Source of the DNA: Lactiplantibacillus paraplantarum
GTDB taxonomy: Bacteria; Bacillota; Bacilli; Lactobacillales; Lactobacillaceae
Assembly (NCBI RefSeq): GCF_003641145.1
Contig: NZ_CP032745.1
Span: 1 to 64,000, forward strand
DNA: 64,000 nucleotides
Direction of reading: 5' to 3'
A program made the translations under genes and the position numbers. Of the stretch, positions 51,325 through 60,411 are shown one piece after another. The notes under the pieces were generated by a model. The model did not search any database, had not been told where the DNA came from, and was given only the letters and a program-made list of their open reading frames with translations. How positions within the stretch are numbered: position 1 is the stretch's first letter; the number at the start of each line of letters is the position of its first letter.

Positions 51325-52509
51325 GTGTTATCACTGATTGTAACTGTAATTGCATTGTTTTTTTACCCATTTGGAGCGGCTATTATTGGATTCTCAGGAA
51401 TTATTTTCAGTAACAAATACCGTTTAATATACTCTATGGCATTTGCAGTATTATTAGGACTATATGGGTACTATTTTTTACCATCTCATGAGATTGATCT
51501 GACAAGGTATTTTGCTATTATACAGCAATACCAAGTAGCTCCCCCCCGTATTTCAGACGTACTTCAATCGCAAGGTATTTTTTTAGGCGCTTTTTTATTA
51601 TTTAAATTAGTTGCGATATTGAATAATTTACAATTATTGCCTGCAATTGTTGGATTTGTCACTGGAACGTGCTTACTGTATATTGCTGCGGATTCGTTTT
51701 CAAGAAACTCCACATCTAAGTCGATACGAATATATCTCATTTTGATAATTATGTTTATTTTTCCGTTTGCAGCTGCGTATAGTAATGTCAGAAATATTTT
51801 AGCGTGTTCTTTGATTATGGTTGCTATTTATCGAGACTTGGTACAGAAGAAAATGAATTTTGGTACGATTGTTCTCTACCTTCTGGGATTAAGTTTTCAT
51901 ATTGCAGTAGCAGTTATTATAATGTTACGAATCGCTCTGAATATCTGTAGAAATAAAAGTTTCTTTAATTTTCTATTGTTAATAGTTGTTGGAATTGCCA
52001 TCTTTTTTATTCCATATAGCAGAAATGTTATTATAGAAATAATTAGTAAAGGTACCCAGTATGCAACGGTTAACGATGGTAATGTCGAGTATGTCGCGTA
52101 TATAAATCAGAGCTTATTCATGCAAATAACTAAAGCAATGAATGCAGTTGTTTCTGTTATAACTACACTTGTGATTTACAGAAACTATATTGCGAAAAAG
52201 ACGGAATGGAACTTATTCTCATTTTTACTAGGAATTATAACATGTGTATCATTTTCGATAAGAATGCCGGTCTATATGCGTTTATTATTTGGTTTCTTGA
52301 TGATCTCAGTGCCTCAATATTCTGATTTTTTATCTAGGAAAAATATTTCCTCCGACATTGTATCTATAGTTTTATTTTGTGTTTTCATCGGATGCTTTTT
52401 TATGTTTATTGCAAACATTGTTACTTTTAACGAGTATGCATCGTTTAGTTTTGCATCTATTCACGCACTAATATTCGAGTTAACAGACTGGTTTGGAGGT
52501 ATGGTATGA
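51325..52509 (+). CDS. wzy: EpsG/Wzy-like polysaccharide polymerase
   Basis: A 394-residue polytopic membrane protein with about ten hydrophobic segments and the N-terminal EpsG-type motif HEIDLTRYFAIIQQY in the first external loop (residues 50-64). It should polymerise repeat units at the outer face of the membrane. GTG 51325 follows CGGAGG. Overlaps the next gene by four bases. Confidence 0.82.
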   Translation: MLSLIVTVIALFFYPFGAAIIGFSGIIFSNKYRLIYSMAFAVLLGLYGYYFLPSHEIDLTRYFAIIQQYQVAPPRISDVLQSQGIFLGAFLLFKLVAILNNLQLLPAIVGFVTGTCLLYIAADSFSRNSTSKSIRIYLILIIMFIFPFAAAYSNVRNILACSLIMVAIYRDLVQKKMNFGTIVLYLLGLSFHIAVAVIIMLRIALNICRNKSFFNFLLLIVVGIAIFFIPYSRNVIIEIISKGTQYATVNDGNVEYVAYINQSLFMQITKAMNAVVSVITTLVIYRNYIAKKTEWNLFSFLLGIITCVSFSIRMPVYMRLLFGFLMISVPQYSDFLSRKNISSDIVSIVLFCVFIGCFFMFIANIVTFNEYASFSFASIHALIFELTDWFGGMV

Positions 52510-53504
52510 CTAATAGAGTTTCAATTGTGGTTCCTGTATATAATGTAGAAAGTTATATTGAGAATTGTATTCAAAGTATTAGGCAACAGAGCTATAAAAA
52601 TCTTGAAATAATTTTAGTTAATGATGGTTCCAGTGATCGTTCACAATTGATATGTGAGAGATACTGTAAATTGGATAATCGGGTAACTGTTATTAACAAG
52701 CAAAATGGCGGTCTCTCGAGTGCTCGAAATGCTGGACTTGATATTGCAACAGGTGATTATATAGCTTTTATTGATGGTGATGACTGGATTGATCACGATT
52801 ATATTGGTTCAATGGTAGATGTTTTAGAGAATACAAAGTCAGATATTTCAGTTTTTCATATGAAAAAAGAAGTATGCTCGAATATGTATGATAGTACAGA
52901 AAAAGATAGTTATGAGTGGCGTCATTTTAAACGAACGAAAGCATTGCAAGAACTTTTTACTAATAACAATATTGGCTATTCTGCTTGTAACAAGCTATAC
53001 AGAATTAGTTTGTTTAATAACATTCGATACCCTTATGGTAAGCTAATGGAAGATAAGGCAACAACGTATAAGGTTATTGATCAGGCTAGAAATGGAATTG
53101 TTGTATCAAGTTGTCCCAAATATCATTATTTTATGCGTTCAACAAGTATTATGAAGAGCAACTTTAATGCTAAAAAATTTGATTCATTTGAAATTCATGA
53201 CCAAATATTACACTACATGTCATATTGTCACCCTGAATTAATTCCCTTAGTTCGAGAAAGATATGTTTATGAAGCAATTAGAATGCAGATGGCTTTGATT
53301 GAGTCAAATAATCGAGATAAAGGTAATTATCGAAAATGTCAGAAAATTATTAGATTATATGGTAATAGCGTAAAACATGATTCAAATTTATCGTTAAGAT
53401 ACCGTGGACTTGTAATGTTAATCATGCTTATGCCGGGTGGACTTTATATATTATCAAAATTTAGGATGGTGAGATTGATGTTTAGAAGGTTAGAGCTAAG
53501 TTGA
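52506..53504 (+). CDS. GT2-family glycosyltransferase
   Basis: A 332-residue GT-A transferase of the CpsI/EpsJ type: VSIVVPVYNVESYIENCIQS at the start, VNDGSSDRS near residue 38 and AFIDGDDWID (DxD) near 90, GGLSSARNAG near 68. C-terminal third is helical. Coupled to both neighbours by 4-base overlaps. Confidence 0.9.
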   Translation: MTNRVSIVVPVYNVESYIENCIQSIRQQSYKNLEIILVNDGSSDRSQLICERYCKLDNRVTVINKQNGGLSSARNAGLDIATGDYIAFIDGDDWIDHDYIGSMVDVLENTKSDISVFHMKKEVCSNMYDSTEKDSYEWRHFKRTKALQELFTNNNIGYSACNKLYRISLFNNIRYPYGKLMEDKATTYKVIDQARNGIVVSSCPKYHYFMRSTSIMKSNFNAKKFDSFEIHDQILHYMSYCHPELIPLVRERYVYEAIRMQMALIESNNRDKGNYRKCQKIIRLYGNSVKHDSNLSLRYRGLVMLIMLMPGGLYILSKFRMVRLMFRRLELS

Positions 53505-54682
53505 AAAATCTTTTAAAAATAAAAAAATTACTTCTTCGTAACGTAATGCCATTGGTTTTCAAATTATTTCCTATTCGAAAACAGTATTTATTCTCAAGTT
53601 ATTACGGAAAGTATACTGATAGCCCAAAAAATATTTCAGAATACCTTCACGAAGTTGATCCAAATGCGAAGATATATTGGATTTGTGATATAGAAATGCA
53701 GACTGATATATTTCCTCCATATGTAATTCCCGTAAAAATCAATACAATCAAATCAATTTATTTATTATGGACTTCAAAATACCTGATTGATAACTGTCAA
53801 AAACAAATTGTATATCATATAAGGAAAAAACAGTTATATTTACAAACTTGGCATGGTACTCCCCTCAAGAAGATTGAATTTGATGCTAGGCATAAGTTAC
53901 CAAAACATTACTTGAATTATAGTCGGGTGGACAATCAGAGTATTACGTATTTGCTTGTTGGAAATGAATATTCTGAAAATGTTTATCAAACTGCATTAAG
54001 AGTTTCGAGCAGTCGTTATGTTCGGTCGGGGATTCCGAGAAATGACGTGTTTTTTTCAGATAAGGCTGAACTAGTTACTAGTATTAGAAAACAGTTGAAT
54101 ATTGATGAAAATTGTTTTGTTGTACTGTATGCACCTACATTTCGAAACTCAGTTTATGAAAAAAATGATAGTAAGAATGGATTCACACAGATTGAACAGT
54201 TAAATCCAAACCTATTATGTGAGATGTTCTTAAAAAAATTCAAACGTAAGTGCATGGTTTTAACACATTTTCATCCAAATGTCTCTAAAAAGATAGATAG
54301 TAAATTTATCTTCAGTAAATACGGTGGAAAAGTTCAAGATGTAACTAACGATTACCAAACTGAAGATTTGCTTTGTGTAGCGGATCTACTAATCACGGAC
54401 TATTCTTCCATCTTTTTTGATTATGCGTTAATGGAGAAACCCATCATATTATTTACCTATGATTATCTAGATTATATACAGGAACGTGGAACATATTTAA
54501 ACATTAATGAATTACCGATTACACATGCGACTACTGCAATTGAAATATGCAAAATACTTGAGGAAAATTCGTTAGATGAATTGTCAGAGAAAACAAGAGA
54601 TTTGAATAGCTATGTTGGTAATTATGAATGTGGAAAAGCAACGGATATTGCGGTGAATATTATTACAAAGAATACTCAATAA
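53501..54682 (+). CDS. CDP-glycerol glycerophosphotransferase-like protein
   Basis: A 393-residue TagB/TagF-family enzyme: LQTWHGTPLKKIEFD near residue 117, SGIPRNDVFF near 178 and LLITDYSSIFFDYAL near 300 are family motifs. It probably transfers glycerol phosphate from CDP-glycerol to the polysaccharide. Together with tagD at 47047 this makes a complete CDP-glycerol route within the locus. TTG 53501 overlaps the preceding stop. Confidence 0.88.
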   Translation: MKNLLKIKKLLLRNVMPLVFKLFPIRKQYLFSSYYGKYTDSPKNISEYLHEVDPNAKIYWICDIEMQTDIFPPYVIPVKINTIKSIYLLWTSKYLIDNCQKQIVYHIRKKQLYLQTWHGTPLKKIEFDARHKLPKHYLNYSRVDNQSITYLLVGNEYSENVYQTALRVSSSRYVRSGIPRNDVFFSDKAELVTSIRKQLNIDENCFVVLYAPTFRNSVYEKNDSKNGFTQIEQLNPNLLCEMFLKKFKRKCMVLTHFHPNVSKKIDSKFIFSKYGGKVQDVTNDYQTEDLLCVADLLITDYSSIFFDYALMEKPIILFTYDYLDYIQERGTYLNINELPITHATTAIEICKILEENSLDELSEKTRDLNSYVGNYECGKATDIAVNIITKNTQ

Positions 54683-54704
54683 TAATGCGAGGGGGGATTA
54701 CAAA

Positions 54705-55589
54705 ATGTCAAAACATGCGTATCTAATCATCGCCCATCATCAGTTTGAATTGTTATGTAAACTACTTACCCTGATTGATGATGTGCGAAATGATATATTT
54801 ATTCACATTGATGGCAAAGCAGATCATGTTCCATATCAAAAAATTAAAGAGAGCGTAGGCAGATCAAAGTTATATTTTACTTCCCGAACACGAGTCAAAT
54901 GGGGGGGGTATTCACAAATAAAGAGTGAAATCATATTGTTGAAAGCGGCAACGAAACAGCAACATTATGATTATTACCATTTGCTTTCGGGGGCAGATTT
55001 ACCGCTTGTTAATCAGGATAAAATTCACAATTTCTTTGACCTGAATCAGGGAATGGAATTTGTTCAATTTCAAAAATCAAAAATTAGCGAAATTAAGAAA
55101 AGACGAGTTAAGTACTTTTATTTATTTCAAGAACATTTAAAGAAAAAAGCAGGGATATTAGCGCATTTTCAAGAGGTAAGTTTGCGTTTACAAGAGCTGC
55201 TTCGAATTAATAGAATTAGTAATACAAATATTGAGTTTCAGATGGGATCGAATTGGTTTAGCATAACGGATAATTTTGCGAAATTAATAGTTGCTAATGA
55301 AAAAATGATTAATGAAACTTTCAGATATACAAAGTGTTGTGATGAAATTTTTATTCAAACGATATTAGTTAATTCAAGTTTTAAGAACTATATTTATGAA
55401 CGGCAATTTTCAGATTCGTTAACGGCTAACCAACGGTTTATACATTGGTCAGATATTGGGCCTCAAGATCTAACTATGAAGGATTTAGATCAAATGTATA
55501 GAAGTGGCTGCCTATTTGCTAGGAAGTTTAATTTAGAAAAAGACCGACAGGTAGTTACTGAGATAGAGTCTCGATGCATGACTGACTGA
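54705..55589 (+). CDS. Core-2/I-branching-type (GT14) glycosyltransferase
   Basis: A 294-residue cytoplasmic transferase with the Branch-domain pattern: AYLIIAHHQFELLCKLLTLI at the start, FIHIDGKAD near residue 32, KWGGYSQIKSEI near 65, YYHLLSGADLPL near 89, GSNWFSIT near 178 and DEIFIQTIL near 208. Probably adds a beta-linked GlcNAc or similar side sugar. GAGGGGGG precedes the ATG. Confidence 0.88.
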   Translation: MSKHAYLIIAHHQFELLCKLLTLIDDVRNDIFIHIDGKADHVPYQKIKESVGRSKLYFTSRTRVKWGGYSQIKSEIILLKAATKQQHYDYYHLLSGADLPLVNQDKIHNFFDLNQGMEFVQFQKSKISEIKKRRVKYFYLFQEHLKKKAGILAHFQEVSLRLQELLRINRISNTNIEFQMGSNWFSITDNFAKLIVANEKMINETFRYTKCCDEIFIQTILVNSSFKNYIYERQFSDSLTANQRFIHWSDIGPQDLTMKDLDQMYRSGCLFARKFNLEKDRQVVTEIESRCMTD

Positions 55590-55630
55590 TTAGTTAGCTC
55601 CTTCATTAAAAGCTTGTTGAGTATGGATGC

Positions 55631-57076
55631 ATGGAGGCGAGACTAATTAATAAAACTATTTCAAACATTTTCTATAACGGTCTTTACCAACTGTTAATTA
55701 TTGCTATCCCTATTGTAACGGTACCATATGTTGCACGAGTATTGGGTGCTACATTATTAGGTATTAATTCATATGTTTCTTCAATAGGTGTTTTTCTAGG
55801 AATTATAGTGACCATGGGAATGTTACAATTAGGATCGAGGGTAATTGCTCAGTCAAGTCGTGAGACGATAATGGACAATTTTTCACGGCTATGGTTTATT
55901 CAGCTTTTATCTGGGATTTTGATAATCATAATATATTTAATGGTTGTATTTCTATTTTTACCATACAAATTTTATTTTTTACTGGAAGCACCGATTTTAT
56001 TGGGATATGTATTAGATGTTTCCTGGTTTTTTACTGGAATCGGTGAAGTAAAAAAAGTCGTATTGAGAAATACCATAGTCCAGGCTGGGTCTTTAATTTT
56101 TATTTTCACATTTGTAAAATCTTCGTCAGATTTATGGTTATATGTACTTCTCAACAGTACTCGAATTGTGTTTGCAAATGGTGTATTTTGGGTTACTTTA
56201 GTTAAAAAATGGAAATTAAATCTGAAAATATTGGTTCGTAATTTTAATTTGGTGTATTTAAGGGAATCTTTGCTTTTAGTATCTCCACAAATTGCTGTGC
56301 AATTATACGCTAGTTTTGATAGTACGTTAGTTGGAATGATAGCAGGACCGTTGCAATTGTCATATTATGATCAGTCACAAAAAACCGCACGAATCGTGGT
56401 GGCGGTAATAACATCTGTCAGTACTGTATTAATGCCTAAGATGGCACAATTTGTAAGGCAAAATAATGAAGTTTTGTTAAATAAAGTTTTGAAGATATCA
56501 CTGGATTATACGCTAATGATTAGTTTGTATTTTACGTTACTATTGATGGCGAATGCAAATGATTTTGTCCCATGGTTTTTTGGTAATGAATTTGCTTCAA
56601 TGATCGATAATATGTACTTTGTGAGCCCGATTGTTGTGTTTATTTCATATGGAGGTGTTTTAGCAAACCAGTATACCTTGGCTAAGGGACTATACAAGCA
56701 GTATGCACTTCCATATTATATTGGTGCTGTGTTTAGTGTTGTGTTAAACATAATTCTAGTCACGCTATTCAAAGCTGACGGGGGAACAGCAACCATCATT
56801 ATAACGGAACTTTTTGTTTGTGTGTCAAGAGTTATTACAGTGCATAAACATCTTCCGTATAACACACTGTTTTCTGGACAATTAAAAATGATATTTGCGT
56901 TTGGACTTGCATTACTTATATCATTGAATCTACCCGTGTTTGCTGATGTGCATTTTCTAGACATGATTGTTGTAAGTTTAATCGTATCTGCGGTCTACTT
57001 TGGTGGATTATTTTTGTTAAAGGTTCGATTGGTTTCAGATTTAATGAAACTAGCACGTAACCATTTTGCGAATTAA
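55631..57076 (+). CDS. wzx: Wzx-type polysaccharide flippase
   Basis: A 481-residue membrane protein with about 12-14 helices and the N-terminal pattern NGLYQLLIIAIPIVTVPYVA of O-antigen/PST transporters. It should flip lipid-linked repeat units outward for the Wzy polymerase. No strong ribosome site before ATG 55631. Last gene of the locus; IS30 follows 17 bases later, and no terminator is seen between them. Confidence 0.9.
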   Translation: MEARLINKTISNIFYNGLYQLLIIAIPIVTVPYVARVLGATLLGINSYVSSIGVFLGIIVTMGMLQLGSRVIAQSSRETIMDNFSRLWFIQLLSGILIIIIYLMVVFLFLPYKFYFLLEAPILLGYVLDVSWFFTGIGEVKKVVLRNTIVQAGSLIFIFTFVKSSSDLWLYVLLNSTRIVFANGVFWVTLVKKWKLNLKILVRNFNLVYLRESLLLVSPQIAVQLYASFDSTLVGMIAGPLQLSYYDQSQKTARIVVAVITSVSTVLMPKMAQFVRQNNEVLLNKVLKISLDYTLMISLYFTLLLMANANDFVPWFFGNEFASMIDNMYFVSPIVVFISYGGVLANQYTLAKGLYKQYALPYYIGAVFSVVLNIILVTLFKADGGTATIIITELFVCVSRVITVHKHLPYNTLFSGQLKMIFAFGLALLISLNLPVFADVHFLDMIVVSLIVSAVYFGGLFLLKVRLVSDLMKLARNHFAN

Positions 57077-57093
57077 TTGAATTTATAATGTTT

Positions 57094-58138
57094 TGGTAGA
57101 TTGCAAATTTAATCCGAATTTTTGGACAAATTTGTCAGCATAACCTGATACGGTGTTTGCCAGTCGAGTATTTTAAGCGGTCGCTGGTTAATTTGGAGTA
57201 ACGTCGTCGTTAAATCTTGAACACTAATGTGCTCAAAACGAGTCCCTTTAGGATAAAAATAACGTAAATTCCGATTAAAGCGTTCATTACTACCACGTTC
57301 AGCTGGCGTATAAGCATGGCAGTAATAGGTCTTAATACCATATTGTGATTCAAGTGATACTAGCCCACTAAACTCAGTGCCACGGTCCACAGTAAAGCTG
57401 TGCACCGGACCATTAAAAGTGGTTAGGAACTTAGTTAGTGCTTCATTAACAGTCGCTGTCGTCCGATCTTTTAACCGGTATGCCCAAAGGAACCGTGATT
57501 TGCGATCGATTAAAGTTAATAAAACTGCCTTGCTATGCCCACGAGGACCAACGACTGTATCTAGTTCAAAATCGCCGATGCGCTTACGTTGATTAATCAT
57601 CATGGGACGCTGTTCAATTGATCGCCCCAAAGATTGATTATATTTGGATCGTTGGTCAACGTTACGCCGTTGGCGTACGCCATGTTCAGGTAGATCATTC
57701 AAGGAGAAACCAATTCTCCCCTGATTTAGCCAATTATAAATAGACTTAGTCGCTAGTTTAAATTCGTGAGCAATCATTCCTGGTGACCAGCTTAGACGTA
57801 AATGGTTGAGAATTTTTTGCTTTAACTCATCGCTCAGCTTAGTTTTCCGACCACATCGTGATCGCTTGTATTCGGCATCTGTTTGTGCTAATTCAGCCTG
57901 ATAAGGTTGACATCGAGATAATTCATAAGAAATTGTTGACGGTGATCGGTTCAGCCGAACGCCCATTTGGATATTGGACAGCCCTAGTTCACAAAAGGTT
58001 TCGATTTTAATTCGTTCGGAATAGGTTATACTAGACAAAAGATCAGCTCCTAAAAGATGGGTTTGTGGTAAACACCATTTTAAAGGAAGCTGATCTTTTT
58101 TGTCCGAACAGCGTTCGGATTAATTTTACAATCTACCA
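57094..58138 (-). mobile_element. IS30-family element, ISLpl1-like
   Basis: Inverted repeats TGGTAGATTG(C/T)AAA... at both ends, length 1045 bp, with TTT on each outer flank as a possible target duplication. The end at 58020-58138 recurs as the fragment at 41870-41989, so a second copy once lay at the other border of the polysaccharide locus. Confidence 0.88.
57109..58038 (-). CDS. IS30-family transposase
   Basis: A 309-residue transposase with the N-terminal helix-turn-helix (GLSNIQMGVRLNRSPSTISYE near residue 18-38) and DDE core: ELDTVVGPRG near 159, FTVDRGTEFSG near 218 and AERGSNERFNRNLR near 248. Length and motifs agree with ISLpl1. AGGAG precedes the ATG. Confidence 0.93.
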   Translation of the reverse strand: MSSITYSERIKIETFCELGLSNIQMGVRLNRSPSTISYELSRCQPYQAELAQTDAEYKRSRCGRKTKLSDELKQKILNHLRLSWSPGMIAHEFKLATKSIYNWLNQGRIGFSLNDLPEHGVRQRRNVDQRSKYNQSLGRSIEQRPMMINQRKRIGDFELDTVVGPRGHSKAVLLTLIDRKSRFLWAYRLKDRTTATVNEALTKFLTTFNGPVHSFTVDRGTEFSGLVSLESQYGIKTYYCHAYTPAERGSNERFNRNLRYFYPKGTRFEHISVQDLTTTLLQINQRPLKILDWQTPYQVMLTNLSKNSD

Positions 58139-58203
58139 TTTAGATACAAATTTTTTGACGTTTTGAATATGTGATAATTAAAGTGTTTAAATGGAACGAA
58201 CCA

Positions 58204-58282
58204 GGTCACAACTTAACAGTTGTGGCCTCTTTTTTGATACTGTATAATTAAAGGGTTAGAGCCGTGTCATTACTTAATGACA
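58204..58282 (+). promoter_or_regulatory. Terminator, promoter and operator-like palindrome before the resolvase
   Basis: GGTCACAAC/GTTGTGGCC (58204-58227) plus T7 is a terminator. Its right arm supplies the -35 TTGTGG (58220-58225) of a promoter with 17-base spacing and TATAAT (58243-58248). The perfect palindrome TGTCATTA/TAATGACA (58265-58282) lies just after the start site and is probably an operator, perhaps for autoregulation. Confidence 0.7.
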
Positions 58283-58301
58283 TAAGTAAGGAGATAAAAA
58301 G

Positions 58302-58859
58302 ATGAAATATGGCTATGCGCGGGTCAGTACCACTGATCAGAAATTAGCAAATCAAATTGAGTTACTAAAATTGGCAGGAGCAGAAAAAATCTTTCAGGAA
58401 AAGTTTACCGGCACAACTACTGAACGACCGGAGTTTCAAAAACTGTTGCGCGTTCTAAAAACAGGCGATACTTTGATTGTCACTAAGTTGGATCGGTTTG
58501 CGCGGAACACACGCGAGGCCTTAGCCATTATCCAAGAGTTGTTTAAAGAAAATGTCAAAGTTAACATTTTGAATATGGGCTTAATTGACAATACGCCGAC
58601 TGGCCAACTAGTCTTTACAATATTTAGCGCCTTTGCGCAGTTTGAACGCGATATGATTGTCACGCGCACACAAGAAGGTAAAGTGTATGCCAAGCAACAT
58701 GATCCGTTGTTTCGGGAAGGGCGACCGAAAACGTATTCTGAGGAACAAATCAGATTTGCCTACGAGTTACGAAAACAAGGCATGACCTATAAAATGATTG
58801 AACGAAAGACGGGGATTAGTAAACGCACGCAACAGAGAAGGTTTAAGTTGATTTCATAG
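58302..58859 (+). CDS. Serine recombinase (resolvase/invertase)
   Basis: A 185-residue recombinase: [10 protein letters not shown] with catalytic Ser near residue 9, then [16 protein letters not shown] near 66 and [19 protein letters not shown] near 110. The C-terminal helix-turn-helix is [19 protein letters not shown]. Probably resolves plasmid multimers or transposon cointegrates. AAGGAG precedes the ATG. It is preceded by a well-formed promoter with operator-like palindrome. Confidence 0.92.
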   Translation: MKYGYARVSTTDQKLANQIELLKLAGAEKIFQEKFTGTTTERPEFQKLLRVLKTGDTLIVTKLDRFARNTREALAIIQELFKENVKVNILNMGLIDNTPTGQLVFTIFSAFAQFERDMIVTRTQEGKVYAKQHDPLFREGRPKTYSEEQIRFAYELRKQGMTYKMIERKTGISKRTQQRRFKLIS

Positions 58860-58934
58860 ATGGTTAAGATGGAGGCGTAGCGTGGATTTTACAGTTGCAT
58901 TAAGAAGTATAGGAATCAAATAACCAAATCAAAC

Positions 58935-58977
58935 TAGGCGGTAAGTTGCCGATAGAATATCGACAGCTTACCGCCTA
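58935..58977. terminator. Long hairpin between convergent genes
   Basis: TAGGCGGTAAG and CTTACCGCCTA form an 11-bp stem with an inner CGATA/TATCG stem. It lies between the convergent resolvase and DUF975 genes. Only weak T-tracts flank it, so termination is likely but not certain; it could also be a recombination site for the resolvase. Confidence 0.5.
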
Positions 58978-59052
58978 TAAAAGACAATCATTATTCGCTT
59001 GAACTTTTAGGATAGCTTATCATTGTTAGGGTTTTGTAATCTTTGAACATGA

Positions 59053-59754
59053 CTAGTTTGCCGTTTCTAAGCGACTTTTTTCAGTTGACGTTGCTACTAA
59101 ATGTCGATAGTAATTAGCCATCGTTAAATGATAATATGGTTGTACCCAAATGGCTGCAATCCCAAATGTGACCATTATAAGCAATCCCCAGCCAATAAAA
59201 CTTATCTGTAACATAAAATATTCCCACTTATGGCCATTCATTAGTGCTCGACTTTTTGAAATAGCATCACGACAACTTATCGATTGTTGTTGATCAATAG
59301 CATCACGATAAATATAATAGGCTTGAGAATAAGCTAAGCTTTTAATAATTCCAGGAACAAGTAATAAAAAAGTCCATAAAAAAATCCAAACGAATGACAA
59401 TAGTGAAATCAAAATACTGCCAATAAAATAATCCCCACGGCTAACAATTGTAAAGGATTTTTTTAGGGGATCTGAAAAAGTTTGCGATTCCCGGAATAAA
59501 TCAACCAAGACATATGAGATACCTACAATTAAAAATCCCGCTAATAATGATGAAAAAAGGCCAATTGTATCCCAAGAGCCCCAAATAGAACTAACTGAGG
59601 GATCCACTACTTGAACATTGACATTATCAGACTTGAAATTAGCTCCTTCGGCAATCAATTCAATGACAAAAACAGGTAAAAATAATAAGAGAAAGAAAAC
59701 AAAATTTCCATTTAATAAATCTTTAGCTTCTTTCTTCAACTGATAACGGCTCAT
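59053..59754 (-). CDS. DUF975 family membrane protein
   Basis: A 233-residue protein with about five membrane helices (near residues 20-40, 65-95, 115-150, 190-215) and the DUF975 features GNFVFFLLLFLPVF, GIIKSLAYSQAYYI and ISKSRALMNGHKWEYF. Function of the family is unknown. ATG 59754 is chosen because GAGGA lies seven bases before it. A minus-strand promoter TTGGGG-16-TATAAT lies upstream at about 59815-59793. Appears to be cargo rather than part of transfer. Confidence 0.82.
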   Translation of the reverse strand: MSRYQLKKEAKDLLNGNFVFFLLLFLPVFVIELIAEGANFKSDNVNVQVVDPSVSSIWGSWDTIGLFSSLLAGFLIVGISYVLVDLFRESQTFSDPLKKSFTIVSRGDYFIGSILISLLSFVWIFLWTFLLLVPGIIKSLAYSQAYYIYRDAIDQQQSISCRDAISKSRALMNGHKWEYFMLQISFIGWGLLIMVTFGIAAIWVQPYYHLTMANYYRHLVATSTEKSRLETAN

Positions 59755-59944
59755 AATAATTCCTCGCTTCATATTTGATTAATGGTTCTATTATTATACC
59801 ATGGAAAATTTGACCCCCAAAAGCATATTTATTGGTTTAGTCTCATTTATACTACTTTTGCTAGTAACTAGCACCACGCGTTCTTATTTAAGGCTAAAGT
59901 GTTTTTTTAAACAGAGCAAGTATAATTCTGGTAAGGAGGTTGAA

Positions 59945-60229
59945 ATGAAGCGAACAGGGCTGCAACTTTTGGCTTTCAGTAATGAAATTGTTTTATTTAC
60001 GGGTACCTTAACAGGTTATACACGAAGTGAGGCGCAACAATTAGTGCTTACTGCTGGCGGTCGCGTGCTGAACTACTGTTCATCGGCTGTGACGTTATTG
60101 GTGGTTGGGGTAATTGACAAAGGATTGTTTGAACCCCCAACGACGCATAAATTAACTTGGGCCTTGACCCATGAAATTAAAATCATTGGTGAGGCTGAGT
60201 TTAAACAATTGATCCAGAATAGTTATTAA
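59945..60229 (+). CDS. BRCT-domain protein
   Basis: A 94-residue protein that is almost entirely one BRCT-like module: IVLFTGTLTGYTRSEAQQLV, then GGRVLNYCSSAVTLLVVG and a C-terminal helix KIIGEAEFKQLIQ. It resembles the BRCT of DNA ligase and of small phage or plasmid BRCT proteins, which bind DNA ends or partner proteins. AAGGAGG precedes ATG 59945; the longer frame from 59801 lacks such a signal. Confidence 0.75.
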   Translation: MKRTGLQLLAFSNEIVLFTGTLTGYTRSEAQQLVLTAGGRVLNYCSSAVTLLVVGVIDKGLFEPPTTHKLTWALTHEIKIIGEAEFKQLIQNSY

Positions 60230-60235
60230 GTGGTG

Positions 60236-60261
60236 TGCTTCTTTGGAAGGACACTTTTTTT
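60236..60261 (+). terminator. Terminator-like hairpin after the BRCT gene
   Basis: GTGTGCTTC and GAAGGACAC pair imperfectly (4+4 bp with one mismatch) and are followed by seven T. A 13-codon frame (60262-60303) starts right after the T-run. Confidence 0.5.
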
Positions 60262-60321
60262 ATGGGCACTTTGCGCGGTTGGCAGGCGCAGCAAGTATGC
60301 TAAGGGGGTGTTGAAACGTTA

Positions 60322-60376
60322 CCGTTGGTTTTAGGGTGCGGTTAGCGGGCTACTAAACGCACCCTAAAATCAATGG
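60322..60376 (+). promoter_or_regulatory. 19-bp hairpin upstream of the coupling protein gene
   Basis: CCGTTGGTTTTAGGGTGCG (60322-60340) and CGCACCCTAAAATCAATGG (60358-60376) pair over 19 bp with two G-U pairs and a 17-base loop. It ends 35 bases before the coupling protein ATG and is not followed by T. Confidence 0.75.
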
Positions 60377-60411
60377 CCACCAACTGAAACGCAGTGAAAG
60401 GCGGTAGAGTT

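Noticed and set aside
58882..58923. 13-codon GTG frame after the resolvase
   Set aside because: GGAGGCG precedes it, but the peptide is too short and no other support exists.
59801..59944. N-terminal hydrophobic extension of the BRCT protein
   Set aside because: No ribosome site at 59801, it overlaps the divergent promoter, and AAGGAGG supports ATG 59945.
60262..60303. 13-codon ORF after a T-run, possible leader peptide of the coupling protein gene
   Set aside because: Weak ribosome spacing and no regulatory codon pattern.
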